The notes under the pieces: generated by a model
What the model saw: the letters and a program-made list of their open reading frames with translations, nothing else
Told to the model about the DNA's origin: nothing
Databases searched by the model: none
Assembly: GCF_003966895.1 (NCBI RefSeq)
Contig: NZ_AP018449.1
Location: 3,489,501-3,553,500, forward strand
Direction of reading: 5' to 3'
Source of the DNA: Methylomusa anaerophila
Lineage (GTDB): Bacteria; Bacillota; Negativicutes; Sporomusales; Sporomusaceae
DNA: 64,000 bases
Shown here: piece after piece, positions 45,768 through 58,300 of the stretch
Layout: each line of letters starts with the position of its first letter
Position numbering within the stretch: the stretch's first letter is position 1
Translations under genes and position numbers: made by a program

Positions 45768-48700
45768 ATGCAAAATACAATTGTTTTGGATGCCAATCAT
45801 CCCCTGGTTAAGAATCATCAGATTAATGGATTAACGTTATTACCGGGGCTGGCATATATTGATATGTTATATCAGCTATTGTGCCAAGCAGGCCATGATT
45901 TTACCAGACTTGAACTACGCAATCTAACAATTTATAATCCGCTGGCCATAAACGATGAACAGAGTATTATACTCAACATTTTGTGTTGTGAAACAGGTGA
46001 AGGCTGTTGGCAGATCAGGATTGAAGGTCAAAAACAGTCCAGTGGAGCGCAACCAGTAGATAAAGAACTATACATTACCGCCGAGATGTATCTCAGAGAG
46101 CCTGTGATGTATGATGAAAAACTAAATCTTAGTCAAATAAAAGAAATCGCCCAGAACACTATCAGCTTAGATAAAGTTTATGAGCACTGCCGGCGTGAGA
46201 GGCTTGTTCATACCGGATTTATGAAAGCGGAAGGAGTGGTATATGATATAGCTACAGCGGCAATTGTTGATATTGCCATCGGACGGGATGCCCTCGCCAG
46301 CAAAGAAGAGGTAATGTTTCACCCGGTTTTAATTGACGGCAGTGCAATAGGCGCTTGGGAAAAAGTTGCCAGTCCGGAAACCGAGGAGCAAAAGTTATAT
46401 CTACCTTTGTATTATGAATCATTTCGTGCTTCGGCTCTCATGCAAGAACGATGCGTAGCTAGACTAAAGATGGATTCTTTTCGGCAGAATAAAGAGCTCG
46501 TTTATATAACTTTAGAATTTTTTAATACACAAGGGGAAAAAATCGCCGAATTAAAAAACTTTGCTGCAAAATTAATTCGTGATACTAGTGCAATAGGTCT
46601 AAAACAACAATATCCACTATTATCTACTGTACAACCCAATATGGAGATAAAGACAGGGATAGGGACTTACGCTAACCTAGAAGCAATGGAAAAGTTATTG
46701 GAAGAACTATTTGCTGCTAAATTACAGCGACCAATAAAAGATATCAAATCTGATGCCGGATTTTATGAAATGGGAATGAATTCAGTCCGGTTATTACAAA
46801 TGGCAACTGAGCTTGAAGAAAGATTGGCAATCAAATTTGCACCCACATTATTATTTGAATATTCAACAATTGCTGAATTGGCTTCTTACCTAATTAAAAA
46901 CTATCAAGACCAAATGAAGCAGTTTATTTCTACAGAACAAACCACTGTTGCTGATGATAAAATGGCAAACTACAACTTTAATGAAGACGTAGTAAAAGTA
47001 AGATGCACAGAAACAGCTATTAATAACAATACAGAAATTGCCATTATTGGTATTGCTGGACAATATCCTGGGGCAAAAAATATTGACGATTTTTGGTGCA
47101 ACCTGCGTGATGGTAAGGATTGTATTACAGAAATCCCTCCAGAACGTTGGGAACATAGCAAATATTATGATACAGACAAAAGTAAGCCGGAAAAAACTTA
47201 TTGTAAGTGGGGTGGTTTTTTAAAAGGGGTGGATGAATTTGAACCACTATTCTTCCATATTTCGCCTAAAGAAGCCGAAGTCATGGATCCGCAGGAACGA
47301 CTTTTTTTGGAAAATGTTTGGAATCTATTTGAAAATGCAGGTTACACAAGGATGACTTTGCAGCAACAGTACCAAGGCCGGATTGGTGTATATGTTGGTG
47401 CAATGTATCAACAATATCATGCGTTTGAATCAGATATAATGACAAAATCGCTAATATCCTTGTCTTCTTACAGCTCTATTGCCAATAGAGTTTCTTTTTA
47501 TTTTAATTTTCAAGGTCCGAGTATTGCTGTAGATACTGCCTGCTCTTCCTCGACAGTTGCAATTCATATGGCTTGTGAAAGCTTATTAAGAGGAGAGTGT
47601 AAGTTAGCTGTTGCCGGGGGAGTAAATCTTTCGATACATCCGCAAAAGTATTTGGGACTAAGTCAACTGCAAATATTAGGGAGTAGTATTAATAGCAGAA
47701 GTTTCAGCAATGGTGATGGATATCTTCCGGCAGAAGGGGTAGGCGCTGTATTACTGAAACCACTTTGGCAGGCTATCCAGGATAAAGATAGAATTCTCGC
47801 TGTGATAAAATCAACAACAAGCAATCATGGCGGACATTCAAGTGGATATAATGTTCCCAATCTTAATGCCCAAGTACAACTGATTGAAGATAATTTTAAG
47901 AAATCTGGGATTGATCCCAAAACCATCAGTTATGTGGAAGCTGCCACTAACGGGTCGCAAATAGGGGATGCTATTGAGGTTGCTGCGTTAACGAAAGTAT
48001 TTCAAAAGTATACTAACGAACAGCAGTTTTGTGGGATTGGATCGGTAAAATCTAACATCGGCCACGCTGAAGCCGCCTCAGGTATTTCGCAATTAACTAA
48101 AGTGGTATTGCAGTTACAACATAAGCAATTAGTACCATTAATTATAGCGGCGGACTTAAATCCTAATATTGATTTTAAAAATTCACCATTTTATTTGCAG
48201 CAAAAACTCCAGGAGTGGAAACGCCCGGTGATAGTGGTTAATGGGGAAAATCAAGAATGTAAACGCCAGGCGACAGTAAGCTCATTTGGAATGGGGGGAA
48301 CGAACGCTCATATAATTGTGGAAGAATATGTCCCGGATAACCAAGAACAAAATATAGTCGGCACTATGCAACCTCAAATCATAATTTTTTCCGCTAAAAG
48401 TCAGGAGCGGTTAGGGGCTGTTGTCCGTCAGATGCTTATGTTCGTGAAATTTTCCAGTGAATGTCTTTTAACAGATATTGCATATACTCTCCAGGTAGGG
48501 CGTGAACCCATGGAATATCGGATGGCGATGCTTGTCGGTACTCAGCAAGACCTAATCCATGGATTAGAAGAATATTTAAGAATAGCGGTACTGAACGGTA
48601 ATTTCGATGAAGCGTTGGTACCGATTTTTACGGGAAACTTAGAAACAGAACAATCCGATATCAGCAAATTGTTGTTTGGTGAAACAGGAAAAATATTGGC

Positions 48701-49337
48701 ACAAAAATTATTGCAAGAACATGACTACAAAAAACTTGCAATTTATTGGGTTCAAGGTGGTGGTGTTAATTGGGAATTGCTGCATGAAGGGCAAAATGCT
48801 AAAAGAATTCCTCTGCCCACTTACCCATTTGCCAAAGAAAAATATTGGGTTTCAACTGGCCAAACGGAAGAATGCGGTAGTACGTTAAATCAACTTGTCA
48901 CAATGAATGCAGAATTTATTTGCCAAAATGAAATAGAGGATAGTATTCAGCAATACATTAGCCAATTTCTAGCGAAAGAGCTAAAAATCGTCCAGCAACA
49001 AATTAGATTAGATAAAAACATCCAACAGTATGGGGTAGATTCTATTATTCTCACGAAACTTATTCGTGATATTGAGCATTGTTTTACCACTACCATTACA
49101 AGACGGGAAATAATTGAATACCGGACGATAAAATCTTTAGCAGCTTATCTAGCACAAAAAATTAAGTCAGGAGTTCAACAATGCGGAACACCAACTGCAA
49201 ACATAATATCGGAAACAACTCAAGAAACAGAAGCAGTAACAAACGAACAAGTTGTTGGTGTTCTAGAACAATTTGTACAAGGAAACATTAGCGTAAAGCA
49301 AGCGCGAATTTTATTAGAAGGAGGAGAGAAAGTATGA
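45768..49337 (+). CDS. PKS protein E: DH8-ACP8 / KS9 (non-elongating)-ACP9
   Basis: 1189 residues. It begins directly with a dehydratase: His17 in HQINGLTLLPG and Asp190 in HPVLIDGSA, so both catalytic residues are present. With KS8 of protein D it completes a dehydrating bimodule that acts on the hydroxyl made by KR7. ACP8 has Ser339 in GMNSV (Asn for the usual Asp). KS9 has Cys592, but the HGTGT histidine is Ala726 (EAATNGS), so it is probably non-elongating. After the post-KS linker (LPTYPF) follow ACP9 (Ser1092) and a docking segment (QFVQGNISVKQARILLEGG). This module hands the chain to the NRPS module at the start of protein F, so KS9-ACP9 appears to be a transfer station. The start is preceded by GGAGG; the stop overlaps the next ATG as ATGA (49334-49337). 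Confidence 0.9.
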   Translation: MQNTIVLDANHPLVKNHQINGLTLLPGLAYIDMLYQLLCQAGHDFTRLELRNLTIYNPLAINDEQSIILNILCCETGEGCWQIRIEGQKQSSGAQPVDKELYITAEMYLREPVMYDEKLNLSQIKEIAQNTISLDKVYEHCRRERLVHTGFMKAEGVVYDIATAAIVDIAIGRDALASKEEVMFHPVLIDGSAIGAWEKVASPETEEQKLYLPLYYESFRASALMQERCVARLKMDSFRQNKELVYITLEFFNTQGEKIAELKNFAAKLIRDTSAIGLKQQYPLLSTVQPNMEIKTGIGTYANLEAMEKLLEELFAAKLQRPIKDIKSDAGFYEMGMNSVRLLQMATELEERLAIKFAPTLLFEYSTIAELASYLIKNYQDQMKQFISTEQTTVADDKMANYNFNEDVVKVRCTETAINNNTEIAIIGIAGQYPGAKNIDDFWCNLRDGKDCITEIPPERWEHSKYYDTDKSKPEKTYCKWGGFLKGVDEFEPLFFHISPKEAEVMDPQERLFLENVWNLFENAGYTRMTLQQQYQGRIGVYVGAMYQQYHAFESDIMTKSLISLSSYSSIANRVSFYFNFQGPSIAVDTACSSSTVAIHMACESLLRGECKLAVAGGVNLSIHPQKYLGLSQLQILGSSINSRSFSNGDGYLPAEGVGAVLLKPLWQAIQDKDRILAVIKSTTSNHGGHSSGYNVPNLNAQVQLIEDNFKKSGIDPKTISYVEAATNGSQIGDAIEVAALTKVFQKYTNEQQFCGIGSVKSNIGHAEAASGISQLTKVVLQLQHKQLVPLIIAADLNPNIDFKNSPFYLQQKLQEWKRPVIVVNGENQECKRQATVSSFGMGGTNAHIIVEEYVPDNQEQNIVGTMQPQIIIFSAKSQERLGAVVRQMLMFVKFSSECLLTDIAYTLQVGREPMEYRMAMLVGTQQDLIHGLEEYLRIAVLNGNFDEALVPIFTGNLETEQSDISKLLFGETGKILAQKLLQEHDYKKLAIYWVQGGGVNWELLHEGQNAKRIPLPTYPFAKEKYWVSTGQTEECGSTLNQLVTMNAEFICQNEIEDSIQQYISQFLAKELKIVQQQIRLDKNIQQYGVDSIILTKLIRDIEHCFTTTITRREIIEYRTIKSLAAYLAQKIKSGVQQCGTPTANIISETTQETEAVTNEQVVGVLEQFVQGNISVKQARILLEGGEKV

Positions 49338-52300
49338 CTCCCAGAGAAATCTTAGATGCTTATAAGAATGGAAAAATAACTATCCGTGATGTTCAAAAAA
49401 GTTTAAGCGCACTTGAGAACGAACCGTTAATTATTCCTTTGTCCGAAGGACAAAAGGGCTTATGGATGTTGCAAGCAATGTCTCCTGAAATGAGTGCTTA
49501 TAATATTCCTATATGTTTTCGTATTTGTCAGCAGGTGGATGTTGAGCGGTTCAAACAAGCTTGTCGTTTGGTTATGGAACAATATCCGGTTCTTGCCGGT
49601 ACAATTAGACAAGATGCTGGCGCTCTCAGTCAGATTGTCAAACCAGCAGAGCCGCTGGCCTTTAACCAAGAAGATATTTCAACCCTTGAAAATCAAAACA
49701 TTGTACCCTATCTTAGGGAAAAAACAAAAGAACCAATTTCATTGGAAAAAGGTCCTTTGATGCGCATTTATCTTTTGTCTCGCTCAACGCAAGAGTATAT
49801 TATTCTCTTTATTATTCATCATATTGTGTTTGATGGAAACTCGGTTGCCCCCTTTATCTCAACATTAATAAATGCTTATCAAAAGCTGGTTCACGACGAA
49901 ACTCCCGAACCAGTCGTACTTTCGCAAAATTATAATGAGTTTGTGAAATGGGAACAGGAAATGCTGGCAACTGAGGAAGGGGAGGCGCATCGTTCTTATT
50001 GGAAAAAACAACTTGTAGAACCCTTGCCGATTCTGGAGCTGCCGACCGACCATTCTCGTCCTATTAACACCAGTTTTGCCGGAAAAGTAGCTTCATCCAA
50101 GTTATATACAGAATTGAGCAAGCAAATAAAGTCTTTTACTTATTTGCAAAGCATAGATATATCTGTTGCTTTTTTGGGTATTTTCAAATTGCTGCTGCAT
50201 CGTTATACAAATCAGGAAGATATTATTGTAGGAATACCAACTATCGGGCGTCCGCACGAGCGGTTTAACTCTTTGGTTGGTTATTTTATCAATATGATTG
50301 CAATTCGAAGTCAAGTAACAAGTAAGCAGATTTTTACACGATTCAGTCGGGAGTTACAGTTAACCCTTGCTGATGGGTTAGATCATGCCGCTTATCCTTT
50401 TCCCGTATTGGTCCGGGAACTAAATGTGCCGCGTTTACAAACAACCGCACCGGTGTTTCAAGTTGCCTTTGCCTATCAAAATTTTTCTCAATTCCAGAAT
50501 CTGCAGCATCTCTGTCAACAATATCAGGAGATACTTCCCTTTGAGTTTGTCGAAAACATCCATCAGGAAGGCGAGTATGAACTTGAACTGGAAGTAGTTG
50601 AGCAAAAGGATAATTTTCTGCTGAACTTTAAATATAATCCGGATTTATTTGATGCATCAACAATTGAACGAATGATAGAGCACTATAAGAACTTGGTTCA
50701 AGAAGTGCTTGAAAATTCCGATATTCCGTTTAGTGAATATCAATATCTATCGCAAATAGAGAGGAATAGCATTTTTTTAGATTGGAATGCGGCTAAGAAC
50801 GATTTTTCCACAGAAAGCTGTATTCATGAAATATTTGAGGAACAAGCCCGAAAAATGCCAGACGTAATTGCGATAGTTTTTGAAGAAAACTACTATACAT
50901 ACCAGGAATTAGATAAGCAAAGCTCGTTGTTGGCAAGCTATCTGCAGACATGCGGGGTATGTCCTGATTGCCTAGTTGGAATCTGTATGGAACGCTCTCC
51001 GGAGATGGTTGTGGGGATATTAGGAATCCTAAAGGCAGGAGGGGCATATGTACCAATGGATCCAAACTATCCGGACGAACGACTGGATTATATGATCCAA
51101 GACAGCGGAGTTTCCCTTGTTCTTACCCAATCTGCCTTAATGGATAAAGTGCGGACGTTAAGTAGAAATCGTGCTAAGTCAATTGTTTTAGACAAGATGT
51201 GGGAAGAAATAGCAAGCACAAATAAGGGAAGGATAATTGTAAAGCGCGAAGTACAGCCTCGCAATTTGGCCTATGTCATTTATACATCTGGCAGTACGGG
51301 AAAGCCCAAAGGGGTTATGGTTAGCCATGCAAGCATTCTTAATACGTTGTATTTTTTGCAAGCAAATTACCCTATGACCAATCAGGACTCTTACTTGTTA
51401 AAAACAAATTATGTTTTTGATGTGTCTGTAGCAGAATTGTTTGGTTGGTTTATTGGTAATGGGCGCCTTGTCATTCTTCCGCCAAGCGGAGAGAAATCTC
51501 CCGAAACTATTGCCGATTGTATTAGCAAGTATAAGGTTACTCATATTAATTTTGTGCCGTCAATGTTAAATGTTTTCTTAATTGGGGTATTAGATAATAA
51601 GTCGTTTTTGGAAAATTGCCCACTTAAGTATATAATGGTTGCCGGCGAGGTTTTTCCAAAAGAACTTGCTAACAAAACAGTAACCACTTTTCCCAACGCC
51701 AATGTTGAAAATATATACGGACCAACAGAAGCATCCATTTATGCCGCGTTCTTTTCCTGTTCGAAAGAAAAACTGATACAAAGAACCATTCCAATTGGTA
51801 AGCCCATTTCGAATGTAAAGCTATACATATTAGATGATAATTTACAGATTGTTCCAATTGGTATTCCGGGTGAACTTTGTATAAGTGGCGAAGGTTTAGC
51901 TAGAGGATATTTAAATCTACCTGAGCCAACGGCTGCAAAATTTATTGAGAATCCCCTTGAACCTGGAACGAAGCTTTATAAAACGGGTGACCGTGTTCGC
52001 TGGCTGGCTGATGGGAATATTGAGTTTTTAGGCCGGATTGATCACCAAGTTAAAATCCGGGGTTATCGCATTGAATTAGGAGAAATTGAAAGTCAACTTG
52101 GTACCTATTCCAAGGTACAGGATTGCGCGGTTGTTTTGAAAGAACAGGACGGCATTAAACGGCTTATTGCCTATTATACAACAAATAATGATGATAAAAG
52201 GGCTCTTGATCCACAAGAGCTGCGTAAACATTTGAATTCTCGTTTACCCGAATATATGGTACCTGCTTTTTATAACCAACTGGAGAAAATGCCACTTACA

Positions 52301-55300
52301 GCAACCGGTAAGCTAAATCGGAAAGCATTAATGAACCAAGAGGTTATAGTTACTGGAGATAAACCTGCAATTACTGAAAATAGATGTACAATTGGTTCAA
52401 AGTCTAATATTGAAGACAGGGTATTAAAAATATGGAAAGACGTGCTAAAAGTTAGTAATATAACTCCACGGGATGGCTTTTTTGATGTGGGAGGAGATTC
52501 TATTTTAGCAGTCGTGGCAGCACAAAGAATTAAAGCAGAGTTAAATTGTGATTTTACAGTAACAACCTTGTTTAAATACCCAACTGTCCAGGAGATTGGT
52601 AAATATATTGCAGGGTTAGAACTTTATGACAACGCTCATAAAGTTAATTTAAACAATGAAGCTTATGATAATCAAGATGAAATTCAAACGTCTTACCCTG
52701 AGTACTACCAAAATAGTTTGGCCATTATTGGTATCTCATGTCAGTTTCCCGGAGCGAAAAACCATATTGAGTTCTGGAAAAACCTAATAAAGGCTAAGGA
52801 AAGTATTCGTTTTTTTTCTAAGGAAGAGCTTGCAGAGTTAGGGGTATCGAAAAAACTGACCGAGCACGCTAATTATGTTCCGGTACAATCAACCATAACG
52901 GGGAAAGCGTTGTTCGATCCGGCATTCTTTAATATTTCACCTAAAGATGCAGAATATATGGATCCCCAATTAAGGCTATTACTGCTTCATTCCTGGAAAG
53001 CAGTAGAGGATGCCGGTTATACTCCGGAGCAGATCCCGGATACAGGTGTGTTTATGTCGGCAAGCAATAGTTTCTATCAAATCTTATTATCCCAGACTAT
53101 GACAAATAACTCAGATGAATATGTATCATGGATTTTAGCGCAGGGTGGGACTATTCCGACAATGATTTCACACAAGTTAGGTTTGAAAGGACCTAGCTTT
53201 TTCGTTCATTCAAATTGTTCGTCGTCGTTATCTGGATTGTATTCGGCTTATCAAAGTTTACAAGCCGGCGAAGCAGAGTATGCCTTGGTGGGAGGTGCAA
53301 CGATATTTCCTACTTCAAACATAGGTTATTTGCATCAACCTGGATTGAATTTTTCAAGTAGCGGACATGTTAAAACCTTCGATGCTTTTGCCGATGGAAT
53401 GGTTACAGGAGAAGGGGTTGCGGTAATCATACTAAAGAAAGCGTTAGATGCAATTGCCGACGGAGATAATATTTATGCCCTACTACGGGGAATTAGTTTA
53501 AATAATGATGGAGCCGATAAAGTTGGCTTTTATGCGCCAAGTGTTAAAGGTCAATCTGAAGTGATTCGGAAGGTACTTGCGCATACCAAAGTTTCCCCGG
53601 AAACTATACAATATGTTGAAGCGCATGGGACAGGCACTAAATTGGGTGATCCTATCGAGTTTACGGCTCTAAGTGATGTTTATAAAGAATTTACGGATAA
53701 AAAACAGTTTTGCGGTATCGGGTCTGTGAAAACCAATATAGGGCATTTGGATACTGCCGCAGGTTTAGCAGGATGTATTAAAGTTGCGTTAAGCTTGTAC
53801 TACAATAAAATTCCGGCATCACTTAACTATAAAACGCCAAATCAAAGTATTGATTTCAATAACTCTCCCTTTTATGTTGTTGATACACTTCGTAACTATC
53901 AAGATACACTTACCCCTCTCCGGTCGGCACTAAGTTCGATCGGTATAGGGGGGACTAATGCCCATGCAATTTTGGAACAATATACCGCTATTGATACACT
54001 AAAATCACATTCGGACTGCGGTAATAGCAATAATTCATCCTTATTCATAATCCCGCTATCTGCTAAGGATAATGAACGTCTTAAAATTTATGCTCAGAAT
54101 TTACTCAATTATTTGGTACATAATCGGGAGTATGTTTACAATTTGGCAGATTTATCCTATACATTACAAGTAGGGCGAAAAGCAATGGATAGTAGAGTAA
54201 TATTTACTGTACAGTGCATTGATGAATTAATAGAAAAACTAGAAAAGTATATTGCCGGAGAAACACAGGATTGTCTAGTGGGGGATGCAACACAATCCCG
54301 CGAATTTGTGCAATTGTTTGAAACGGGTAAAGATTGTACTGAAATGATTCAGGCTTTGTTAACGAGAAAAGAATATAACCGTCTCATGGAGCTATGGGTA
54401 AAGGGATTCAATATTGATTGGAATTTATTATATAACAATACTAAACCGCAGCGAATGAGTCTTCCCACATACCCATTTGCGCAGGTGCATTGTTGGCCTG
54501 GTAATGATAGTAACAATAGACAATTAACTGAAAAGGTTGGTGTTTCGCTTCATCCCTTAGTACATCAAAATACCTCAAACTTATTTGAGCAACGGTTCAG
54601 TTCGGTTTTTACCGGCCAAGAATTTTTCCTATCAGACCATGTAATTAAAGGACAGCGGATTTTGCCGGGGGTAGCTTATCTTGAACTGGCTCGGGAGGCA
54701 GCGGAACAGGCAGCAGGGGAACTCGAGGAAAAAAATAGTAGTATTCGACTGAAAAATGTGGTTTGGACTCGGCCTGTCATCGTAGGTAATGAACCTGTCA
54801 AGGTACATATCGGGCTATGTGCTGAAGAAAATGGAGACATTATGTATGAAGTCTATCAAGATTCAAAATTTGAAGCCGAGCATACCGTTTATAGTCAAGG
54901 AAGTGCAATGTTTAGTACTGTCACGGATGTTCCAAACTTAGATATTAGTGCATTACAGGCTGAATGCAACCAACGTGCTTTTTCAGCGAAGCAGTGTTAT
55001 GAGTTATTTGAGTCTATGGGTTTTGACTATGGCCCGGCACACCAGGGAATTAAAGAGCTGTATGTGGGACAAGCGAAAGTATTAGTAAGGCTGGGGCTAC
55101 CTTTATCAGTGTCAGGTACGGAAGAAGATTTTGTCCTTCATCCAAGTATGATGGATTCAGCCTTACAGGCATCAATCGGACTAATATGGGGTGTTGGCGG
55201 CGCTGTTAAGCCGGCGATGCCTTTTGCTCTTGACGAACTTGAAATACTGCAGCCATGTACTGCGTCAATGTGGGCTTTAGTTCGGGCCAGCGGCAATAGA

Positions 55301-58300
55301 GTAATGGACGATAAAATTCAGAAACTTGATATTGATTTATGTGATGATCAAGGGCTAATTTGTGTCCGCATGAAAGGGTTCTCAATTAGATTGCTGGAAG
55401 ACGAAGGTGTCTTGACAGAAACTTCGGCAACAACCGGGACTTTATTATGTTTTCCTGGCTGGAAAGAACAATTCGCTCTTTCCCAAGGCACAATTGCTGA
55501 ATATGTTAGGCATTTAATAGTCCTTTGTGAGCCGACAGGAATTGGCGTGAAAAATATTGAGACACAAATACCCGGCGCGCAATGTGTAGTTTTACAATCT
55601 GGACAAAATTGTATAGCGGAGCGGTTTCAGGCCTACGCGGTTCAATTGTTTACCGAAATTCAAAGCATAATTAGAGAAAAACAAACAGGTTATACATTAA
55701 TACAAATTGTAGTTCCTAATCAAAAAGAACAACAATTATTTTCCGGTTTATTAGGATTGTTAAAAACAGCTATGCAAGAGAACTCAAAACTAGTAGGTCA
55801 ACTAATTGAAATAAGCCCAGAGGATAATTCCGGGCAAATTGTGGAAAGGCTTAAAGAGAATAGACTCTGTCTTGATCATCATATACGGTATTTAGACGGT
55901 AAACGGTGGATTGTTGAATGGAGTGAAATAGAGGATAGTGCTGAAGAAGTAACGCACCCATGGAAAAACCAGGGGTGCTATTTAATTACAGGCGGTACTG
56001 GTGCTCTGGGGCTTATTTTTGCTGAAGAAATTGTAAGAAAAGTGCAATCCGCTGCTTTGATTCTTACAGGCAGATCTCCGCTTACTAAGGATAAGCAAGC
56101 TAAGCTTAGAGAATTGGAACAGATGGGCGCTAAGATTCTAATTAAGCAAGTTGACGTAACTCAAAAAGCGGCCGTTGATGACCTTTTTCAGACAATCAAG
56201 AAAGACTTTGGGAGACTTGACGGCATAATTCACGGAGCCGGAGTGATTAGTGATAATTATATTATCAAAAAAAGCCAGCAAGAACTGCAAACCGTTCTTG
56301 CCCCTAAAGTGACCGGACTAGTCAATTTAGACCAAGCGAGTAAAAATATGCCGCTCGATTTCTTTATATTACTCTCATCTGGCTCTGGAGTTGTTGGAAA
56401 TCCGGGGCAAGCTGACTATGCTGCTGCCAATGCCTTTATGGATGCTTATGCCAGATATCGTAACGCTCTGGTTATGGCGAAACAACGTCAGGGTCAAACT
56501 CTGGCAATCGATTGGCCACTCTGGAAAGATGGCGGGATGAGAGTTGATGCCAAAACTGAAAAAATGTTAGGCAGAAATACGGGAATGATTGCCATGGATA
56601 CTTCAACAGGTATGCAAGCCTTATATCGGATTATAACTGCCGGCAAGGAGCAAGTAATCGTTATGGTAGGCGAAGTTGCAAAATTGAAACGCAGTTTTCT
56701 TTCCGCTGCGGCAACTACAGTGCCGACAATTAATATAATGCCTGAAGTATCTCAACCGGAAATTGATATTAGTAACTTAGAATACAAAATACTGGCGGAC
56801 TTTTCACAAGTAGTTTCTACTTTACTGAAGGTCAGGGTTGAGGACATTGATGTTAATACGGAATTTACTGAATATGGATTTGATTCTATTGCGCTGACTG
56901 AATTCGCCAATGTGCTTAATCAAAAATATAGTCTGGATTTAAATCCTACTATCTTTTTTGAATATGCTACCCTCAAGAAGCTGACTAAATATGTTCTGGA
57001 AAAATATCAATCATCAATTGGGATACACTTCACCAAAAAGCGGGAGCAGCTTTTTGCTAAACCTACTGCAAAGAAAGACATAGGTACGCATCATCATGCT
57101 CAGTTTAAAAGAACTTCTACGTTAGTAAAATCGCAAATTGATAGCAAAACAGAGCCTGTTGCAATTGTCGGAATGAGTGGTTTATTCCCGATGGCTAAGA
57201 ATTTAAATGAGTTTTGGGAAAGCCTGGCGGGAGGCAAGGATTGTATTACAGAAGTCCCCAATGACCGTTGGGATTGGCGTGAGTATTACGGCGATCCGGA
57301 GAAGGAAGCAAACAAAACAAAAGTTAAGTGGGGCGGATTTATTGAGGGGGTAGATGAATTCGATCCACTATTTTTCGGAATATCCCCTAGAGAAGCTGAA
57401 GTGATGGATCCGCAGCAACGCTTGATGATGACTTATATTTGGAAGGCTATCGAAGATGCAGGTTATTCAGCTCAAAGTCTTTCAGGCACACAAACCGCAA
57501 TATTTGTTGGCACAACAAGCAGTACATATAGCTTATTGCTTGCTAAAGCTAATATAAATATCGAAGGCTATTCGTTTACGGGACTGGTACCTTCCGTAGG
57601 TCCGAACAGAATGAGCTATTTTCTCAATGTTCATGGCCCCAGTGAACCAATAGAAACTGCCTGTTCTAGCTCTTTGGTTGCCATACACCGGGCTGTCTGT
57701 GCCTTAAATGATGGAGCCTGCGAAATGGCAATTGCCGGCGGAGTCCATATTATGCTAACACCTGAGGCTCATATCAGCTTCAGTAAAGCCGGAATGCTAT
57801 GCGAAGATGGACGCTGTAAAACTTTTTCAGATAAAGCCAACGGTTATGTACGCGGTGAGGGTGTCGGAATGCTTTTTTTAAAAAAATTAAAGGATGCCGA
57901 AGAAGCAGGTGACCATATCTATGGAGTAATCCTTGGAACTGCGGAAAACCACGGCGGTCGAGCTAATTCGCTGACAGCTCCTAATCCCAAAGCTCAGGCG
58001 GAAGTGCTAAAGGCGGCATATATCAAGGCAAACATTGATCCAAGAAGCGTGAGTTATGTTGAGGCGCATGGAACAGGAACAGAACTGGGTGATCCTATTG
58101 AAATCAATGGGCTAAAGACAGCCTTTAAAGAACTTTATCGGCTAACAGGAGATACTGAAGTCAGCAATGCTCATTGTGGGTTGGGTTCGGTTAAAACCAA
58201 TATCGGACATTTAGAGCTTGCCTCAGGAGTTGCCGGCGTAATAAAGGTATTATTACAACTTAAACACAAAACTCTGGCGAAAAGCCTGCATTGTGATACT

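Noticed and set aside
51600..51860. Antisense frames within the A domain of protein F
   Set aside because: Shadow frames of a well-supported coding sequence; no homology recognised.
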